Below are positions 34,908 through 46,671 of a stretch of DNA of 64,000 nt, piece after piece. Source of the stretch: Zanthoxylum bungeanum (lineage: Eukaryota > Streptophyta > Magnoliopsida > Sapindales > Rutaceae). The position numbers and the translations under genes were made by a program. A model generated the notes under the pieces. It saw only the letters and a list, made by a program, of their open reading frames with translations, did no database searches and had not been told where the DNA came from. The stretch is from assembly GCA_019454045.1 (NCBI GenBank), contig SKCR01029078.1, positions 1 through 64,000 of the forward strand, given 5' to 3'. The stretch's first letter is position 1; each line of letters starts with the position of its first letter.

Positions 34908-35789
34908 TGTTGATGGAGATTTCTGCCGCTAAGACTTTTGTATAGTTTGGTAAGGGCAGAGAGGGAAATTCACCTCACCCGATTTCATGAGTATGACCGA
35001 TCTGAGGATGCAACTTGGTATAAATTTCAGAGGCCGGCTACAACAGAGTTGAGGCCGAATATTTTTTGGCCAGAAGCTCATTTTGATTTAGCATCGTCTC
35101 TCGAAACCAGCGGATAAGCTCGGACATTTCAAGTCAGGACCGGAATAGTTTGAGAAGCTCAACAGACCACTTGGCCGATCCATTGAAGACCACCACAGAT
35201 CAAATTTGTTCGACTTTTCCCTCTAAAATGTGTCATTTCTCAAAAGCACTTTACAGGCTGTCATCAATTTTGTGTGTGGCAGTGGAGAAAGCATAGTGAT
35301 GTGACAGGCCATCAAGCGACGGGTTTAATTTCGGCGAAGACAGTCTTGGGGCAGAGAGCCCGTCAATCAGTCGGTGACAGCGTGAGAAACGTCATAAAGT
35401 TAGAGGAACCGTGTGTATTTCCCGTGTATATAAAGGAACGGTAGATTCATTTATATAGGTTGGGTTTTTTAGACACAAAACTTGTATTAAAAAAACACCA
35501 CTTGTAACACTCTTTTAACTGCTCGTTCACGTTCAGACCTTGCTCAAAACAGGTCGGTCGAGTCAGTCTTGGCAATAAAACAACCCTCATCGTTTTCCGC
35601 CCGTGGACGTAGAGTGGATTCACTCTGCCGAACCACGTTAAAACTATCTTGTCAATTTGTGTATTTTTCCCACCTTTTACTGAATTTACCTTTGGTCTCC
35701 CCATAACGAAACAAATTCAAGGTTGAGGGAAGGTTGTCTCGAGGGAGTTATCCCGAAATTGCCCATGGGACGAAAATCAATCGTCAACA
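34908..35789 (+). repeat. Gypsy 3' LTR, uninterrupted
   Basis: This 882-bp LTR runs from TGTTGATGGAGATTTCTGCC to AATCGTCAACA. It contains the empty CACTA target site near 35209-35216 and is followed by the AATAA duplication at 35790. Confidence 0.92.
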
Positions 35790-35794
35790 AATAA

Positions 35795-36271
35795 TAATAT
35801 CTTTTCAAGTATATTAAATAGTAAAAAATTATTTGATTAGTGATAATTTTATTTAACATAATTCTCATATATTATATAAGTTTTGGATACTAATATCATA
35901 TACTCATATAATAATAGTATCAAAAAATTACTCTACAAATAGAATCAACCCTTACAATTTAGAATATACAAAATAAAAAATCAAAGCAAATTCTTATGAA
36001 AACTGGGATAACTAAGTGGATAAAAATTAAAGAATCTTAATTTTACCAAAACTATAATAATAGTCCTACTGGGATTCTACCATTTATATAAATGAAAATT
36101 CAATGTATTAAGTACACAAATTCTCTATTCTACACATTTAACCAGACACATAAATCGTAAACGATATCGACAATACTAACCAATATTTTTTTCCTCATTG
36201 TAACTGATATACCAAAGAGAACCTCAGTAACTCAAATATCAGAAGATTTTGGTCGATAACGGTTGGATATG
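35795..36271. other. AT-rich sequence between Gypsy and Copia elements
   Basis: No gene, RNA or repeat terminus was recognised. Confidence 0.5.
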
Positions 36272-37345
36272 TGTGTTGGAAAATTCTGTAATAAACCAAG
36301 TTATATTGAGTTATAATGAGTCTTGAAGAGCTTGGGTGTGTTTGGACCACATCAGATGAAGATAATAGAGCTTCTGTTCATGTTGCAATCATTCTGACGT
36401 TCGAACGAGTTTCATTTGTGGCGCGTTCTTCATGAAATTCGAACGAAAGCTTCCAGAAGCCATGTGTCAAGTGATGTTCGACATCTCGTTCGAACGAAAG
36501 CGTTCAGAGACCATTCGTTCAAGTCACATCATTTTTTACGTTCGAACGAACCTTTCTAAATGTCTTTCGTACGAGTAGCGTTCGATATGGTGTTCGAACG
36601 ATTTTGCAGATCAATTCGCATTCGTCACGCGTTCTTCAGGCATTCGAACGTCCATGCGCATCCTGGCTATTTTGGACTTGTTTTAAAAGCTATTTTGGAC
36701 TAAGAAAACTCTACCTGTAAAAAGAAAAACATAACCTCTTTACCATTGTTGGAAAAATATTACCTAACCCTATTTTGCTTTTATTTTTCAACTCTTTGAA
36801 GAGTACTCATCCTTGAAGACTTAATCTCATATTTTATTCTTTGTGAGTGATCTTCTTTATTTCACCATCATCAACCTTTCAAACCCAAAACCTAGTCAAT
36901 ATCCTAAACCTTTAGAGTTCTAAGGTGGAGGTTGGTGATCGAAGTTCTGATATACGAGTTAGCAGATTTAATTCACTGAGACTTTAGAGGTTCTGAAGAA
37001 GGTTGCTTGATGCAGGCTTGAGGAGTTCTTCGGGTTATTACAGTAGTGGGAATAGATTTGGTAAAGTTGTTGCTTAAGGTCTTTTCACTATCTCTGTAAG
37101 TTTTTCTCAAATAGTGGATTTGGGTGGTAACCATTACGCGAAGTGATTTTTCTCTGAAAAAAGTTTTCACTTCGTAAATAAATCTGATTCACTTTTGTTT
37201 ACTTTCATATTTATTTTGTTTGGTTGTTTACTGCTTTTATTACAATTTATTTATAGACTTAAGGGTGCTTAAACTCTAACCATAGAAACTCTACCTTAGG
37301 CGTATCTTACATAGAGTAGATTTTCATAATTTCACATATTACACA
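36272..37345 (+). repeat. SIRE-like 5' LTR
   Basis: It begins TGTGTTGGAAAATTC (or two bases later) and matches the sequence from 63028. It contains four GTTCGAAC palindromes and two further TTCGAACG sites in 36395-36655. The right edge is approximate, near ACATATTACACA, about 25 bases before the primer site. Confidence 0.8.
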
Positions 37346-37359
37346 TTATGTATTTTTTT

Positions 37360-37372
37360 TTGGTATCAGAGC
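37360..37372 (+). other. Primer-binding site of the SIRE-like element
   Basis: TGGTATCAGAGCC, complementary to initiator Met tRNA, follows a T-run after the 5' LTR. Confidence 0.85.
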
Positions 37373-37399
37373 CTTGACCTGGATCCTTGACCATTTAAC

Positions 37400-37527
37400 T
37401 ATAGATAAGAGTCAACCATTGAATTATCCTTCATTCTTTGATAGGATAAATTACCCTCATTGGAAGGTGCACCTAAGAGCGTTCCTCAAATCTATGGATG
37501 AGAGGGTATGGATTTTTTTTTTGAGTA
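37400..37527 (+). pseudogene. SIRE-like gag, 5' fragment before an insertion
   Basis: The frame reads NYPSFFDRINYPHWKVHLRA then FLKSMDERVW, the N-terminal part of the Copia gag UBN2-type domain that packages element RNA. Shortly after a T-run (37513-37522) the frame is cut at 37527 by the minus-strand Copia element and resumes at 46672. The left limit is approximate. Confidence 0.8.
37523..37527. repeat. Target-site duplication GAGTA, left copy
   Basis: It is repeated at 46667-46671, bordering the minus-strand Copia element. Confidence 0.85.
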
Positions 37528-40003
37528 TGTTAGGACAGTTGTGGAACCCCTAGGGTCGGATCAGTGCCCCGCACAGCGAAAATGAGTCTAACCCATGGAT
37601 ATCAAGCATGGGTGTAATTTTAAATTATTTAATGAAATACTATATTCCATTACGATTGTATAGGAAAAAATCGGGACTGAATCGAAGTCTAGAAGCTCAA
37701 GAACGGAAGAAAATAAAATTATCACGCGCGCGAACATGACGCGCGGGCGCACCGTGCTCGCACTGCGCAAATGTGCTGAATTTTTTTTTTATTTCTTTCT
37801 TTATTTTCTTACTTCCTTGAGCTCAATTTTCAGTGAGATGAAAGAATTAGGGTATTGTACCTTAATTTCTTCCGATTTTCCCTAAACACTTCAAAAATAC
37901 CCAAAATTAATTTTTAACATCAAAACCAACATCAACACATATTATAGAATAAAAAAAGTTCAAAATATAAAATATTTTTACAAAAACATAAATTATTCTA
38001 AATACGCACTTACGTAAATTTTGAATCCAAAATACAAACCAAATTAGAATCCCAATAAGAAATGTCTCGTGAACAATTCTAGGTCACCCAAATGTGGTCA
38101 AGTGATTCTAGAATGGTAGCCATAACTCTAAGCTTTAATTTAGAGTTCCAAACTCTTATTAATTATTCCATGTCCAACATGAACATTTTTGACCTAATTC
38201 GTAAGCATGTTGTGTTTATACTTCTAAAGTATCCTAACACAATTGATTAGTTTTATTTCAACATTAAGCTATATGTTCATGCATCTAATACAAAAAGAAC
38301 ATAGCTTAGGAGAAGATCAAACCTTACCTTAGTAAGCTTGATGCAAGATCCAATCTACTTCTCATTTGTTGAAATGGTTGGAGAAACTCCAAGGTGTGCA
38401 AGCTGACTTCAAGATCCAACCTTGATTTCCAATGCTAGCAAGCTTCACTTCAAGATCCAATCTTGATTTCTCCTAGATGAAATATTGTAAAGACCTCACA
38501 AGTTTCTCTAAACACTTCTCTAACTTAGCTAATCTCTCAAGAATTACTTGTGTATAGCTTACTCAAGCTTTTACTTATGATTATACTTCTAATTAAAACT
38601 TTTATAAAGCTTGTTATTTATAGCAAAACTTAGGTAATTTTTAATTAATAAAAGTTGTGATCACTTTTAAGTGGGCTTAATCCAATTTATCCAAATATGT
38701 ATAATTAGTTGTGACTAATCTTCATTGTCTCCCGCTTTAATTTAATCCAATTAAATCAAATCAAGGATTAAGAAATGGATTAGTTAAATATTTTCCACTA
38801 TGATTTAATTCAATTAAATCAATCCAAAACCACCTATTATAACATACTTACAATTACCATAATATCCTCGAATGGTAGAGATAATTATGATTTTACAATT
38901 AAGCCCTTCTGTAATTATTGAACTAATCTAATTAATTCAATTAGGTAAAAGTAAATAATCAATGTTATCCAATAACACTTGATTATCTTAGTAGATAATT
39001 ATAATATCGAATATTATCTTTTTTTCAAAATTAACGGCTGCCCAAGTGCTCAACGAGTACACTTCATATTGGGACTCTATAAGTTTAGACATGTTCGTCA
39101 TACAAGCCTAGCTAATATGTAGGCAATTCGGCCACCTCCGAATTCGCGAAGAACACGAACGACCTTTCTGAACTATACAAGTCGAGGTCATCACATATGT
39201 TTAATAATCCCTTTGTCGTAGGCTATCCGAGTTGTGCTTAGGAAACATAGAATATATCATCAAGTTTTCGAGGCGGACATCTCATGTCGACATATCCACT
39301 ATTCTTCATATTTGATGCGATCCACCCTAGGTGATCGACTTTGGCCAAAGATATAAGAATCATGACTTTACTCACATGGATACCTAAACCCCTTATAGTA
39401 CATATACGGGCCGACAGATCCTATCTTGCTTCGTACTTGATTACTGAGTATATCTGTCCACACCCAACGAACATCTAGAGGCCAGACCATGAAAGGTTTC
39501 TGACATACATGGCATCAAAGTGTGGAGGATCTAACACAAAATCAATGCTATCATATAATCAAAGGATTATATATGCTACTCGACGCGATGAGTTTCCTAT
39601 TGACGGTGGTGTGTACTTCCAAACTATTAGGAATCATCTATGAGTTATTCAGTATTCGATTCAACGAATACCCACATGTCTGTACGAGTTTCCAAAACTC
39701 ATGGTACATCGGGTTAAACCATTGGAACTCCAATTCCAATATTTGATATGTGTCAGTCTTCTAGGTTATAGGAATTCGACCGTATTCTAACACCAACGAC
39801 TATGCATATTTACTTTAAGAATAGTTTACACCAAGTGTCAAGACTATTCTAAGGTCGATGTCATTCTTAGTATATCTATACATCAATATAATACGCATAA
39901 TGACAATACCATTAATTAGGTATGAAATGAAAAATGTCATTATTTTATTAATAAATAATAAAATGTACAATTCGGATTGACACTCCAAGCACCAACTCCA
40001 TCA
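37528..40003 (-). repeat. Nested Copia 3' LTR (left)
   Basis: 2476 bp. It starts TGTTAGGACAGTTG and ends ACCAACTCCATCA. It is the same family as 44660-46666 and as the solo LTR at 49698-54899. The block GCCCAAGTGCTCAACGAG near 39040 also occurs in family A LTRs, so the two families are related. Confidence 0.9.
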
Positions 40004-40138
40004 AACTCCTACTTTGGATGGTACCGTAGTCTCATCTCCTCCACATGTTTATCGAATATCTTAGAAGGTAAGGTCTTTGTAAGCGGGTCTGCTATGTTGT
40101 CTAGTCCTTAAACCTTCAACACCACTATGTCTTTTCGT

Positions 40139-40678
40139 TTACTCTCTAATTGCGCGGTATTTTCTTTCCACGTGTTTAGACTTGGAATACGCCTTTGGCT
40201 CATTGGCCTGTGCAATGGCTCCATTATTATCACAGTACAATGGGATCGAATCCGTAATATTAGGCACAACGCCAAGTTCTGTGATAAAATTTCTTATCCA
40301 AACAGCTTCTAAAGCCGTTATAAATTCCGCCTCAGTGGTGGAATAAGTTGTTGAGCCTTGCTTTGAACATCGCCAACTAACAACACCACTGTTAAGGGTA
40401 AATATGTATCCTGATGTAGATTTTCTATCATCTGGATCTCCCTGAAAGTCGGAGTCTGTATAACCCTTAACTTGTAGCATATTTTCTCCATATATCAGAA
40501 ACTTATCCCTAGTACCTTTAAGATATTTAAGGATATATTTCATGGCTGTCCAATGATCATTACCTGGATCAGATTGATATCGGCTGGTCACACAGACGTT
40601 GAAACTAATGTCAGGTCTAGTACATAGCATATCATACATTATGCTTCCAATACAAAAAATATATGGTAAGTTAGACAT
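40139..40678 (-). pseudogene. Nested Copia RNase H and RT C-terminus
   Basis: A frame of 179 codons holds the RT tail (GSIMYDMLCTRPDISFNVCV) and Copia RNase H. Conserved residues are visible: the first Asp in VKGYTDSDFQGDPDDRKSTS, the Glu in TTYSTTEAEFITALEAVW, the Asp in YCDNNGAIAQ and the His in SKSKHVERKYR. RNase H degrades the RNA strand during reverse transcription. This is the least damaged part of the element. The frame upstream (40639-40932) is shifted, so the polyprotein is not continuous. Confidence 0.9.
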
Positions 40679-41650
40679 TCTAACTCTCTATTCCTCAGTC
40701 TGAGGTGCCATTTTCTTCGAAAGATGTATGTCGTATCGAAAGGTACATTTGCTGCCTTGCAGTTGGTAAAACGGTACATTTCTAATATCTTATCTATGTA
40801 TGTCGATTGTGACAATCCTATAAGCTTCATAACTCTATCTCGGTAGAGCCTTATACCTAGTATATAGGAAGCTTCACCCATATCTTTCATGGAGAAGTTC
40901 TTGCAAAGGTAGGCTTTCACACTTTGCATCATCCCATATCATTTCCTATGAAAATGATATCATCTCTATACAAGACTATGCAAACTATCATGTTCCCACT
41001 AACTTTCTTATAAACATATGGTTCTTCCTCATTTTTTATGAATTCAAATAATCTAATTATCTCATCAAAATGACGATTCCAGTTTCGGGATGCCTGTTTA
41101 AGTCCATAAATAGACTTTTGGAGCTTACAAACCAAGTTTGAAGTCTCACTGGATATGAGACCATCTGGTTGTTCCATATAGATATCCTCTTCAAGGAATC
41201 CATTTAGGAAAGCGATTTTCACATCCATCTACCATATCTCATAGTCGTTATATGCAGCAATGACTAAAAGAATCATAATAGATTTTAGCATGGCTACTGG
41301 TGAAAAAGTTTTATCATAATCAATCCCAGGAAATTGAGTGTAACCTTTCGCTACTAGTCGAGCCATAAAGGTTTCCACATTTCCATCGGGCCCTCGCTTC
41401 CTTTTGTAAACCCATTTACAACTAATAGGCTTAACTCATTCAGGAAGTTCAACTAAGTCCCAGACTTAATTGACATGCATTGCATCCATTTCGAATTTCA
41501 TGGCTTTCTGCCATTTTCCCGAATCGATATCCAATATCGTTTCTTTATACGTAATCGGATCTGTTTCCTCCAAGAGAAGAACATCAAGGCTCACATCAGA
41601 TGTTAAAAATAATCTTTCAGGAGGCCTTTATAATCTATTCGACTTACGTA
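40639..41650 (-). pseudogene. Nested Copia reverse transcriptase
   Basis: The main open pieces are 41228-40929 (MDVKIAFLNGFLEEDIYMEQ, then KLQKSIYGLKQASRNWNRHF) and 40932-40639 (FSMKDMGEASYILGIRLYRD). The Tyr-x-Asp-Asp catalytic site reads LYRDDIIFIGND, with Arg where Copia elements normally have Val. Both aspartates are kept. Upstream of 41228 the N-terminal RT is split among frames with stops. The two main frames overlap, which indicates a frameshift near 40930. Confidence 0.88.
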
Positions 41651-41940
41651 GAACCTGTGTTGTAGATCCTTCACCTATTTGGATCTCTGATTTCATCTCA
41701 GGTTCCTTACTATTGGGATCAAATCATCAAGTTCAATCTTTCTACAACTCCCACTTTCTCTAAAAATAACATTTTCAAGAAAAATTGCAAAGCGAACAAC
41801 AAATACATTTTGTTATCCGGAATCGTAGAATTGATATCCCATGGAATTATCAGGGTATCCAACGAACCTACATTTATACCCTCTGGGTGCTAGTTTATCC
41901 CGCTGCGTAATTCTAACATATGCAGGACAACCCCAAATCT

Positions 41941-42650
41941 TTAAATGCATAAGACTTGGATTTCTACCAAACCATATCTGATAGGGGGTCGTAGAAACAG
42001 CTTTCGATGGACCCTATTAAGTATGTAGACAGTAGTAAGTAAAGCGTAACCCCAATGGTAATAAAGAAGATCTGTATAGCTCATTATTGTTCGCATCATA
42101 TCCAATAAAGTACGATTTCTACGCTCAAACACTCCATTGTGTTGAGGTGTTCCTAGTGGGTATATTGGACGAGAATTCCATTCTCCCTTAAATAATTTAT
42201 GAATTCTTAACTCATGTATTCACAGCCTCGATTTGATTAAAGGCATTTGATGAATTTACCGGTTTGTTTCTCTACTTTGTTTCTGAATATTTTGAACTTG
42301 TCAAATGTTTCCGACTTATGTTTCATCAGATAGACATATCCATATATAGACTTGTCATATGTGAAAGTCAAAAAGTATGTTGAACCATTATGAGCGGTAT
42401 GATTTAATGGACCACACACATCGCTGTGTATTAGTTCCAGTAAATCTCCAGCACGGTGTCCAACACATAGAAATGAGGCCTTTGTCATCTTTCTTTGGAT
42501 ACATGACTCACAAATAGGATAATGATCTAAGGTAAGATTTTCAATCAAACCATCCTTTACAATTTTGGATAGACGTCTAACACCTATATGGCCCAATCTC
42601 ATATGCCATAATTCAGTATTATTTAGTTCATATTTCCTACTTGTATTTTC
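41941..42650 (-). pseudogene. Nested Copia integrase
   Basis: The zinc-binding N-terminus (MRLGHIG and CESC near 42500-42600) and the start of the core (ELIHSDVCGPL near 42440) are clear. The third catalytic residue is in QHNGVFERRNRTLLDMMRT near 42130. Between them, around 42180-42240, the frame shifts and a stop occurs, and the second catalytic Asp is not readable in the main frame. Integrase joins the element DNA to the target and makes the 5-bp duplication seen around this copy. Confidence 0.85.
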
Positions 42651-42775
42651 TCTACATTAAAAACATCTCTATATGTTTCCAAAACATAGTGATCGTTTGA
42701 TTAAGGACATTCACATTTCAATAAATTATCTTTATCATACAAACATAAATTTTCATCCTTAATGTTTTTTTTATA

Positions 42776-43078
42776 TCACTCTTTATCTAATATTGGCAGT
42801 GATATTATTTGTCTGATAATTGAAGGAATATAATAACAGTCATGCAAATCTAATTTACATCCATTTGGGAGATCTAGAACAACTATTCCTATGACATTGA
42901 CACCCAATGTCTCGCCATTGCCAACTCTAAGTTGGATCTTCCTTTTATTCAGCCTTCTTTTAACCCTCATTTCATGCAGAGAATTGCAAATATGAGTAGG
43001 ACTGCCAGTGTCTAACACCCATCCACTATTTACATCTAAGGCTAATGAGATGTCAATAATTGGAAAAATACAAAACAT
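42776..43078 (-). pseudogene. Nested Copia aspartic protease
   Basis: The active-site phrase WVLDTGSPTHICNSLHEM near 43020-42970 has an intact Asp-Thr-Gly. It is followed by LRVGNGETLGVNVIGIVVLD and CYYIPSIIRQIISLPIL, typical of Copia proteases that cut the polyprotein. It ends in two consecutive stops near 42774. Confidence 0.88.
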
Positions 43079-43089
43079 ACCTGAAGGTT

Positions 43090-43894
43090 ATGCTTTTCCT
43101 TTAAGCTCTAGACAGTATTTCTTCTAGTGTCCAGACTTCTTGCATTGTAGACATTAATCACGAGCTAATTTCAGTTTTACGCCTTTGCGCTTCTTGGAGT
43201 TCTTCTTTGATATATTTTTCTTCCCCATTTTGATTTTCTTTGACTTCCCAGAAGTCTTTGAAGAGCCAACTCCACCATGGAGATACAGTGTGGGGTTGCC
43301 TTTCCTCAAATCATGCGTAGCATGTTATGAAGTTCTTCGTATGTGGCTTGCATCAAATGCATATGGAAATTAATACAAAACCAGCATAAGAACTAGGCAA
43401 AGAAGACATAATCAAATTACAGCTCAGCCGTTCATCAAACACAATACCTTGTCGTTCCAGATATCGAATCTGATCGATCATGTTCAAAACATCAATGCTG
43501 ACATCTCCTCATTCATTGAGTTCAGCACAAAATAATTCCTTAGACCTTCGATAAAGTTCAATCTCTTGATTCGCCTCGAACAACTCCTTGAGTGTTCGCA
43601 TGATGCTCCAAGCATCTGGTACTTCAATGTACTGTCTCAGCAAATCTGGAACCATCGATCCCAAGATGTAGGATTTCACCTTCAGGTTATCATCATTCCA
43701 TTTATTAATAGTTTCTCTCGCTCTTCCGGAGTGGAGTCATGATCGATTTCATCAGGCAGTTGATTGACAATGACATAAGTCAACTTTTCAAATTCCAAGA
43801 CAAGGCGTATATTCATTTCACATTCAAAATAGTTTTTGAGTCTTTTTAGCTTATTGGAATCCAAAAGTTTCATCAATGGATTAGCGAGAGCCAT
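43090..43894 (-). pseudogene. Nested Copia gag with zinc knuckle
   Basis: It starts at 43894 (MALANPLMKLLDSNKLKRLK). The capsid-like part continues in a changed frame through QYIEVPDAWSIMRTLKELFE and ELYRRSKELFCAELNE near 43650-43510. At about 43160-43115 is a CX2CX4HX4C knuckle, CLQCKKSGH then KKYC, with a stop codon just after the His. Breaks near 43682 and 43510 and a messy stretch at 43180-43400 show decay. Confidence 0.82.
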
Positions 43895-43974
43895 CTACAA
43901 GATAATATTTTTTAGTAGTAGCATAACAGTTTTCATTTCAAAATAATAACACTAATTGATTATGGAATTTTAAA

Positions 43975-44640
43975 TCTATTAGTGCCCTCCCACTACTTTA
44001 CGTAATTATGTAATCTCCCTTAGCGGAAAAATAGAACATGACTATCAAAATTTCATAGCGGGAAGTGGATCCCATGACATTTACTCCACCTCACACTAAT
44101 GACGATATTGGTCTTTATAAACTCATTAGGTAGACCTTCAAGGTCAATCACTTCATGTGACTCCTAGTTTGGTCCTGAACCGTTTCTTATCCTCACACTA
44201 ATGATGATATTGGATTAAGACGTTTTCTAGGTGTATACTTGTCAAGGTGCACTAATGAGCTTTGTGTGTACACCCTCATACTAATGATGATATTGGGTGA
44301 CTGTGTTAACTCATCACGCTACATCTAATATTTTACCGGAGCGACCTAAGTTCTGAGCACTTATACCCTCACACTAATGACGATATAAGATATAAGTAGT
44401 AAGAACTCATTCATCTTCGTATTGACAAGATGGATCATCCAATAATGCTCCAACATTACTAATATTATTACTTAAATAAAGTAATCATCTAATCACGGGA
44501 GATTTATGACAATCAAGTCATTAACTTAATTAGGTCAAAGTTTTAATTTAAAACATATTTTACATATCCAATATGTCTTATGCATAATTAAATTAAAATT
44601 ACTATGGCATAGATTCAAAACATGTGTTGTGTGGTTAAGT
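43975..44640 (-). mobile_element. Nested Copia leader region
   Basis: Non-coding sequence between primer site and gag. The phrase CACTAATGAYGATAT recurs at about 44095, 44194, 44280 and 44372 and may form a small internal repeat. Confidence 0.6.
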
Positions 44641-44645
44641 CTTGC

Positions 44646-44656
44646 TACTGATACCA
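44646..44656 (-). other. Primer-binding site of the nested Copia element
   Basis: On the minus strand it reads TGGTATCAGTAGC near the LTR edge at 44660, a one-base variant of the Met-tRNA primer site. Confidence 0.75.
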
Positions 44657-44659
44657 TTC

Positions 44660-46666
44660 TGTTGGGATAGTTGTGGAACCCCTATGGTTGGATCGGTACC
44701 CCCCCGCACACGAAATAGGTCTAACCCATGGATATCAGCATATGTGTAATTTTAAATTATTTAATGAAATATTCATTATGAGTGTACAGGAAAAAATCGG
44801 GGCTGAATCGGAGTCCGGAAGCTCAAGAACGGAAGAAAACAAATTATCACGCGCGCACATATGAAGTACGCGCTACGTGCGTGCGCACATGACGCACGCG
44901 CTACAGTGCGTGCGCACATGACGCACGCGCTACAGTGCGTGCGCACATGACGCACGCGCTACAGTGCGTGCGCACACTACACAAATGTGCTGACTTTTTT
45001 TTTATTTCTTTCTTTATTTTCTTACTTCCTTCGCTTAATTTCTAGTGAGCTGAATGGATTAGGGTATTTTAATCCTTTTTTTTTTCAAGCTATCCCTAAA
45101 CACTTCAAAAACACCCAAAATTAATTTTTAACATCAAAACCAACATCAACACATGTTATAAAATAATTTTTTTTTTCAAAATATAAAATATTTTTAAAAA
45201 AATATAAATGTATTCTAAATACGCACTTGCGTAAATTTTGAATCCAAAACACAAACCAAATTAGAATCCCAATAAGAAATATCTCGTGAATAATTCTAGG
45301 TCACCCAAAGGTGGTCAAGTGATTCTAGAATGGTAGCCATAACTATAAGCTTTAATTTAGAGTTTCAAACTCTTATTAATTGTTCCATGTCCAACATGAA
45401 CATCTTTGATCTAATTCATAAGCATGTTGTGTTTATATTTATAAAGTATCCTAACACAATTGATTAGCCCTATTTCAACATTAAACTATGTGTTCATGCA
45501 TCTAATACACAAAAGAACATAGCTTATGAGAAGATCAAACATTACCTTAGTAAGCTTGATGCAAGATCCAATCTACTTCTCCTTTGTTGAAATAGTTGGA
45601 GAACCTCCAATGTGTGCAAGCTTGACTTCAAGATCCAACCTTGATTTCCAATGCTAGCAAGCTTCACTTCATGATCCAATCTTGATTTCTTATAGATGAA
45701 AAGTTGTAGAGACCTCACAAGCTTCTCTAAAAACTTCTTTAACTTATCTAATCTCTCAAGAATTACTTGTGTATAGCTTACTCAAGCTTTTTCTTATGAT
45801 TATACTTCTAATTAAAACCTTCCTAAACCTTCTGAATTATACAAGTCGAGGTCATCACATATGTTTAATAATTCCTCTGTCGTAGGCTATCCGAGTTATG
45901 CTTAGGAAACATAGAATATACCGAAAAGTTTCTGAGGCGCACGTCTCATGTCGACATGTCCACGATTCTTCATAATTGATGCAATCCACCTTAGGTGATC
46001 GACTTTGGCCAAAGATTTAAGAATCCTGACTTTACTCATATGGATACATAAACCCCTTATGGTACACATACGGGCCGACAGATCATATCTTGCTTCACAC
46101 TTGATTACTGAGTGCATCAGTCCACACCCAACGATCATCTAGAGGCTAGACCATGAAAGGTTTCTGACATGCATGGCATCAAAGTGTGGAAGATCTCACA
46201 CAAAATCAATGTTATCCTATAGTCAAAGGATCACATATGCTACTCGACTCGAGGAGATTTCTATTGACGGTGGTGTGTACTTCCAACTATTACGAATCAT
46301 ATGTGAGTCATTCAGTATTCGGTCCAACAAATGCCCACACATCTATATGAGCTTCCAAAGCTCATGATACATCGGCTTAAACCATTGGAACTCCAATTCC
46401 AATATACGACATGTGCTAGTCTTTTAGGTTATAGAAATTTGACTGTATTCCAAAACCAACGATTATGAATATTTACTTTAAAAATAGTTTACACCTAATG
46501 TCAAGACTATTCTAAGGTCGATGTCATTCTTAGCATATCTATACATCAATCTAATACGCATAATGACAATACCATTAATAAGGTATGAAATGAAAAATAT
46601 AGTTATTTTATTAATAAATAATAAAATGTACAATTCGGATTGGCACTCCAAGCACCAACTTCATCA
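44660..46666 (-). repeat. Nested Copia 5' LTR (right)
   Basis: 2007 bp. It starts TGTTGGGATAGTTG and ends CCAACTTCATCA. Against the left LTR it lacks about 0.56 kb: sequence equivalent to about 38605 is joined to about 39165 at 45825. Confidence 0.9.
44862..44980. repeat. GC-rich minisatellite, 29-bp unit, about four copies
   Basis: Units of ACGCACGCGCTACAGTGCGT followed by GCGCACATG repeat with 29-bp spacing. Each unit is largely self-complementary (GCACGCGC/GCGTGCGC). The paired LTR at about 37725-37765 has only one related unit. Confidence 0.92.
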
Positions 46667-46671
46667 GAGTA

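Larger units (their letters stand above)
20034..35789 (+). mobile_element. Gypsy-like LTR retrotransposon lacking gag-pol, with nested CACTA element
   Basis: TG...CA LTRs of 883 bp (20034-28194 minus the CACTA insert) and 882 bp (34908-35789) are flanked by a 5-bp duplication, AATAA (20029-20033 and 35790-35794). A TGGCGCCG-type primer site lies just after the left LTR. Net length without the insert is about 8.5 kb. The interior has no recognisable protease, RT, RNase H or integrase. It holds three tandem arrays and an antisense gag-like ORF. Antisense extra ORFs and repeat-rich 3' regions are known from the Tat clade of plant Gypsy elements (Ogre, Retand, Grande), so I infer a Tat-derived non-autonomous element. 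Confidence 0.85.
37528..46666 (-). mobile_element. Minus-strand Copia retrotransposon nested in the SIRE-like gag
   Basis: It is bounded by LTRs 37528-40003 and 44660-46666 and by GAGTA duplications. The domain order on the minus strand is gag, zinc knuckle, protease, integrase, RT, RNase H, as in Copia. All domains are present but each has stops or shifts. The two LTRs differ by a deletion of about 0.56 kb and a minisatellite expansion in the 5' (right) copy. Confidence 0.93.

Noticed and set aside
36446..36466. Possible heat-shock element (TTCCAGAA) in the SIRE-like LTR
   Set aside because: There are only two adjoining half-sites, too few to claim heat regulation.
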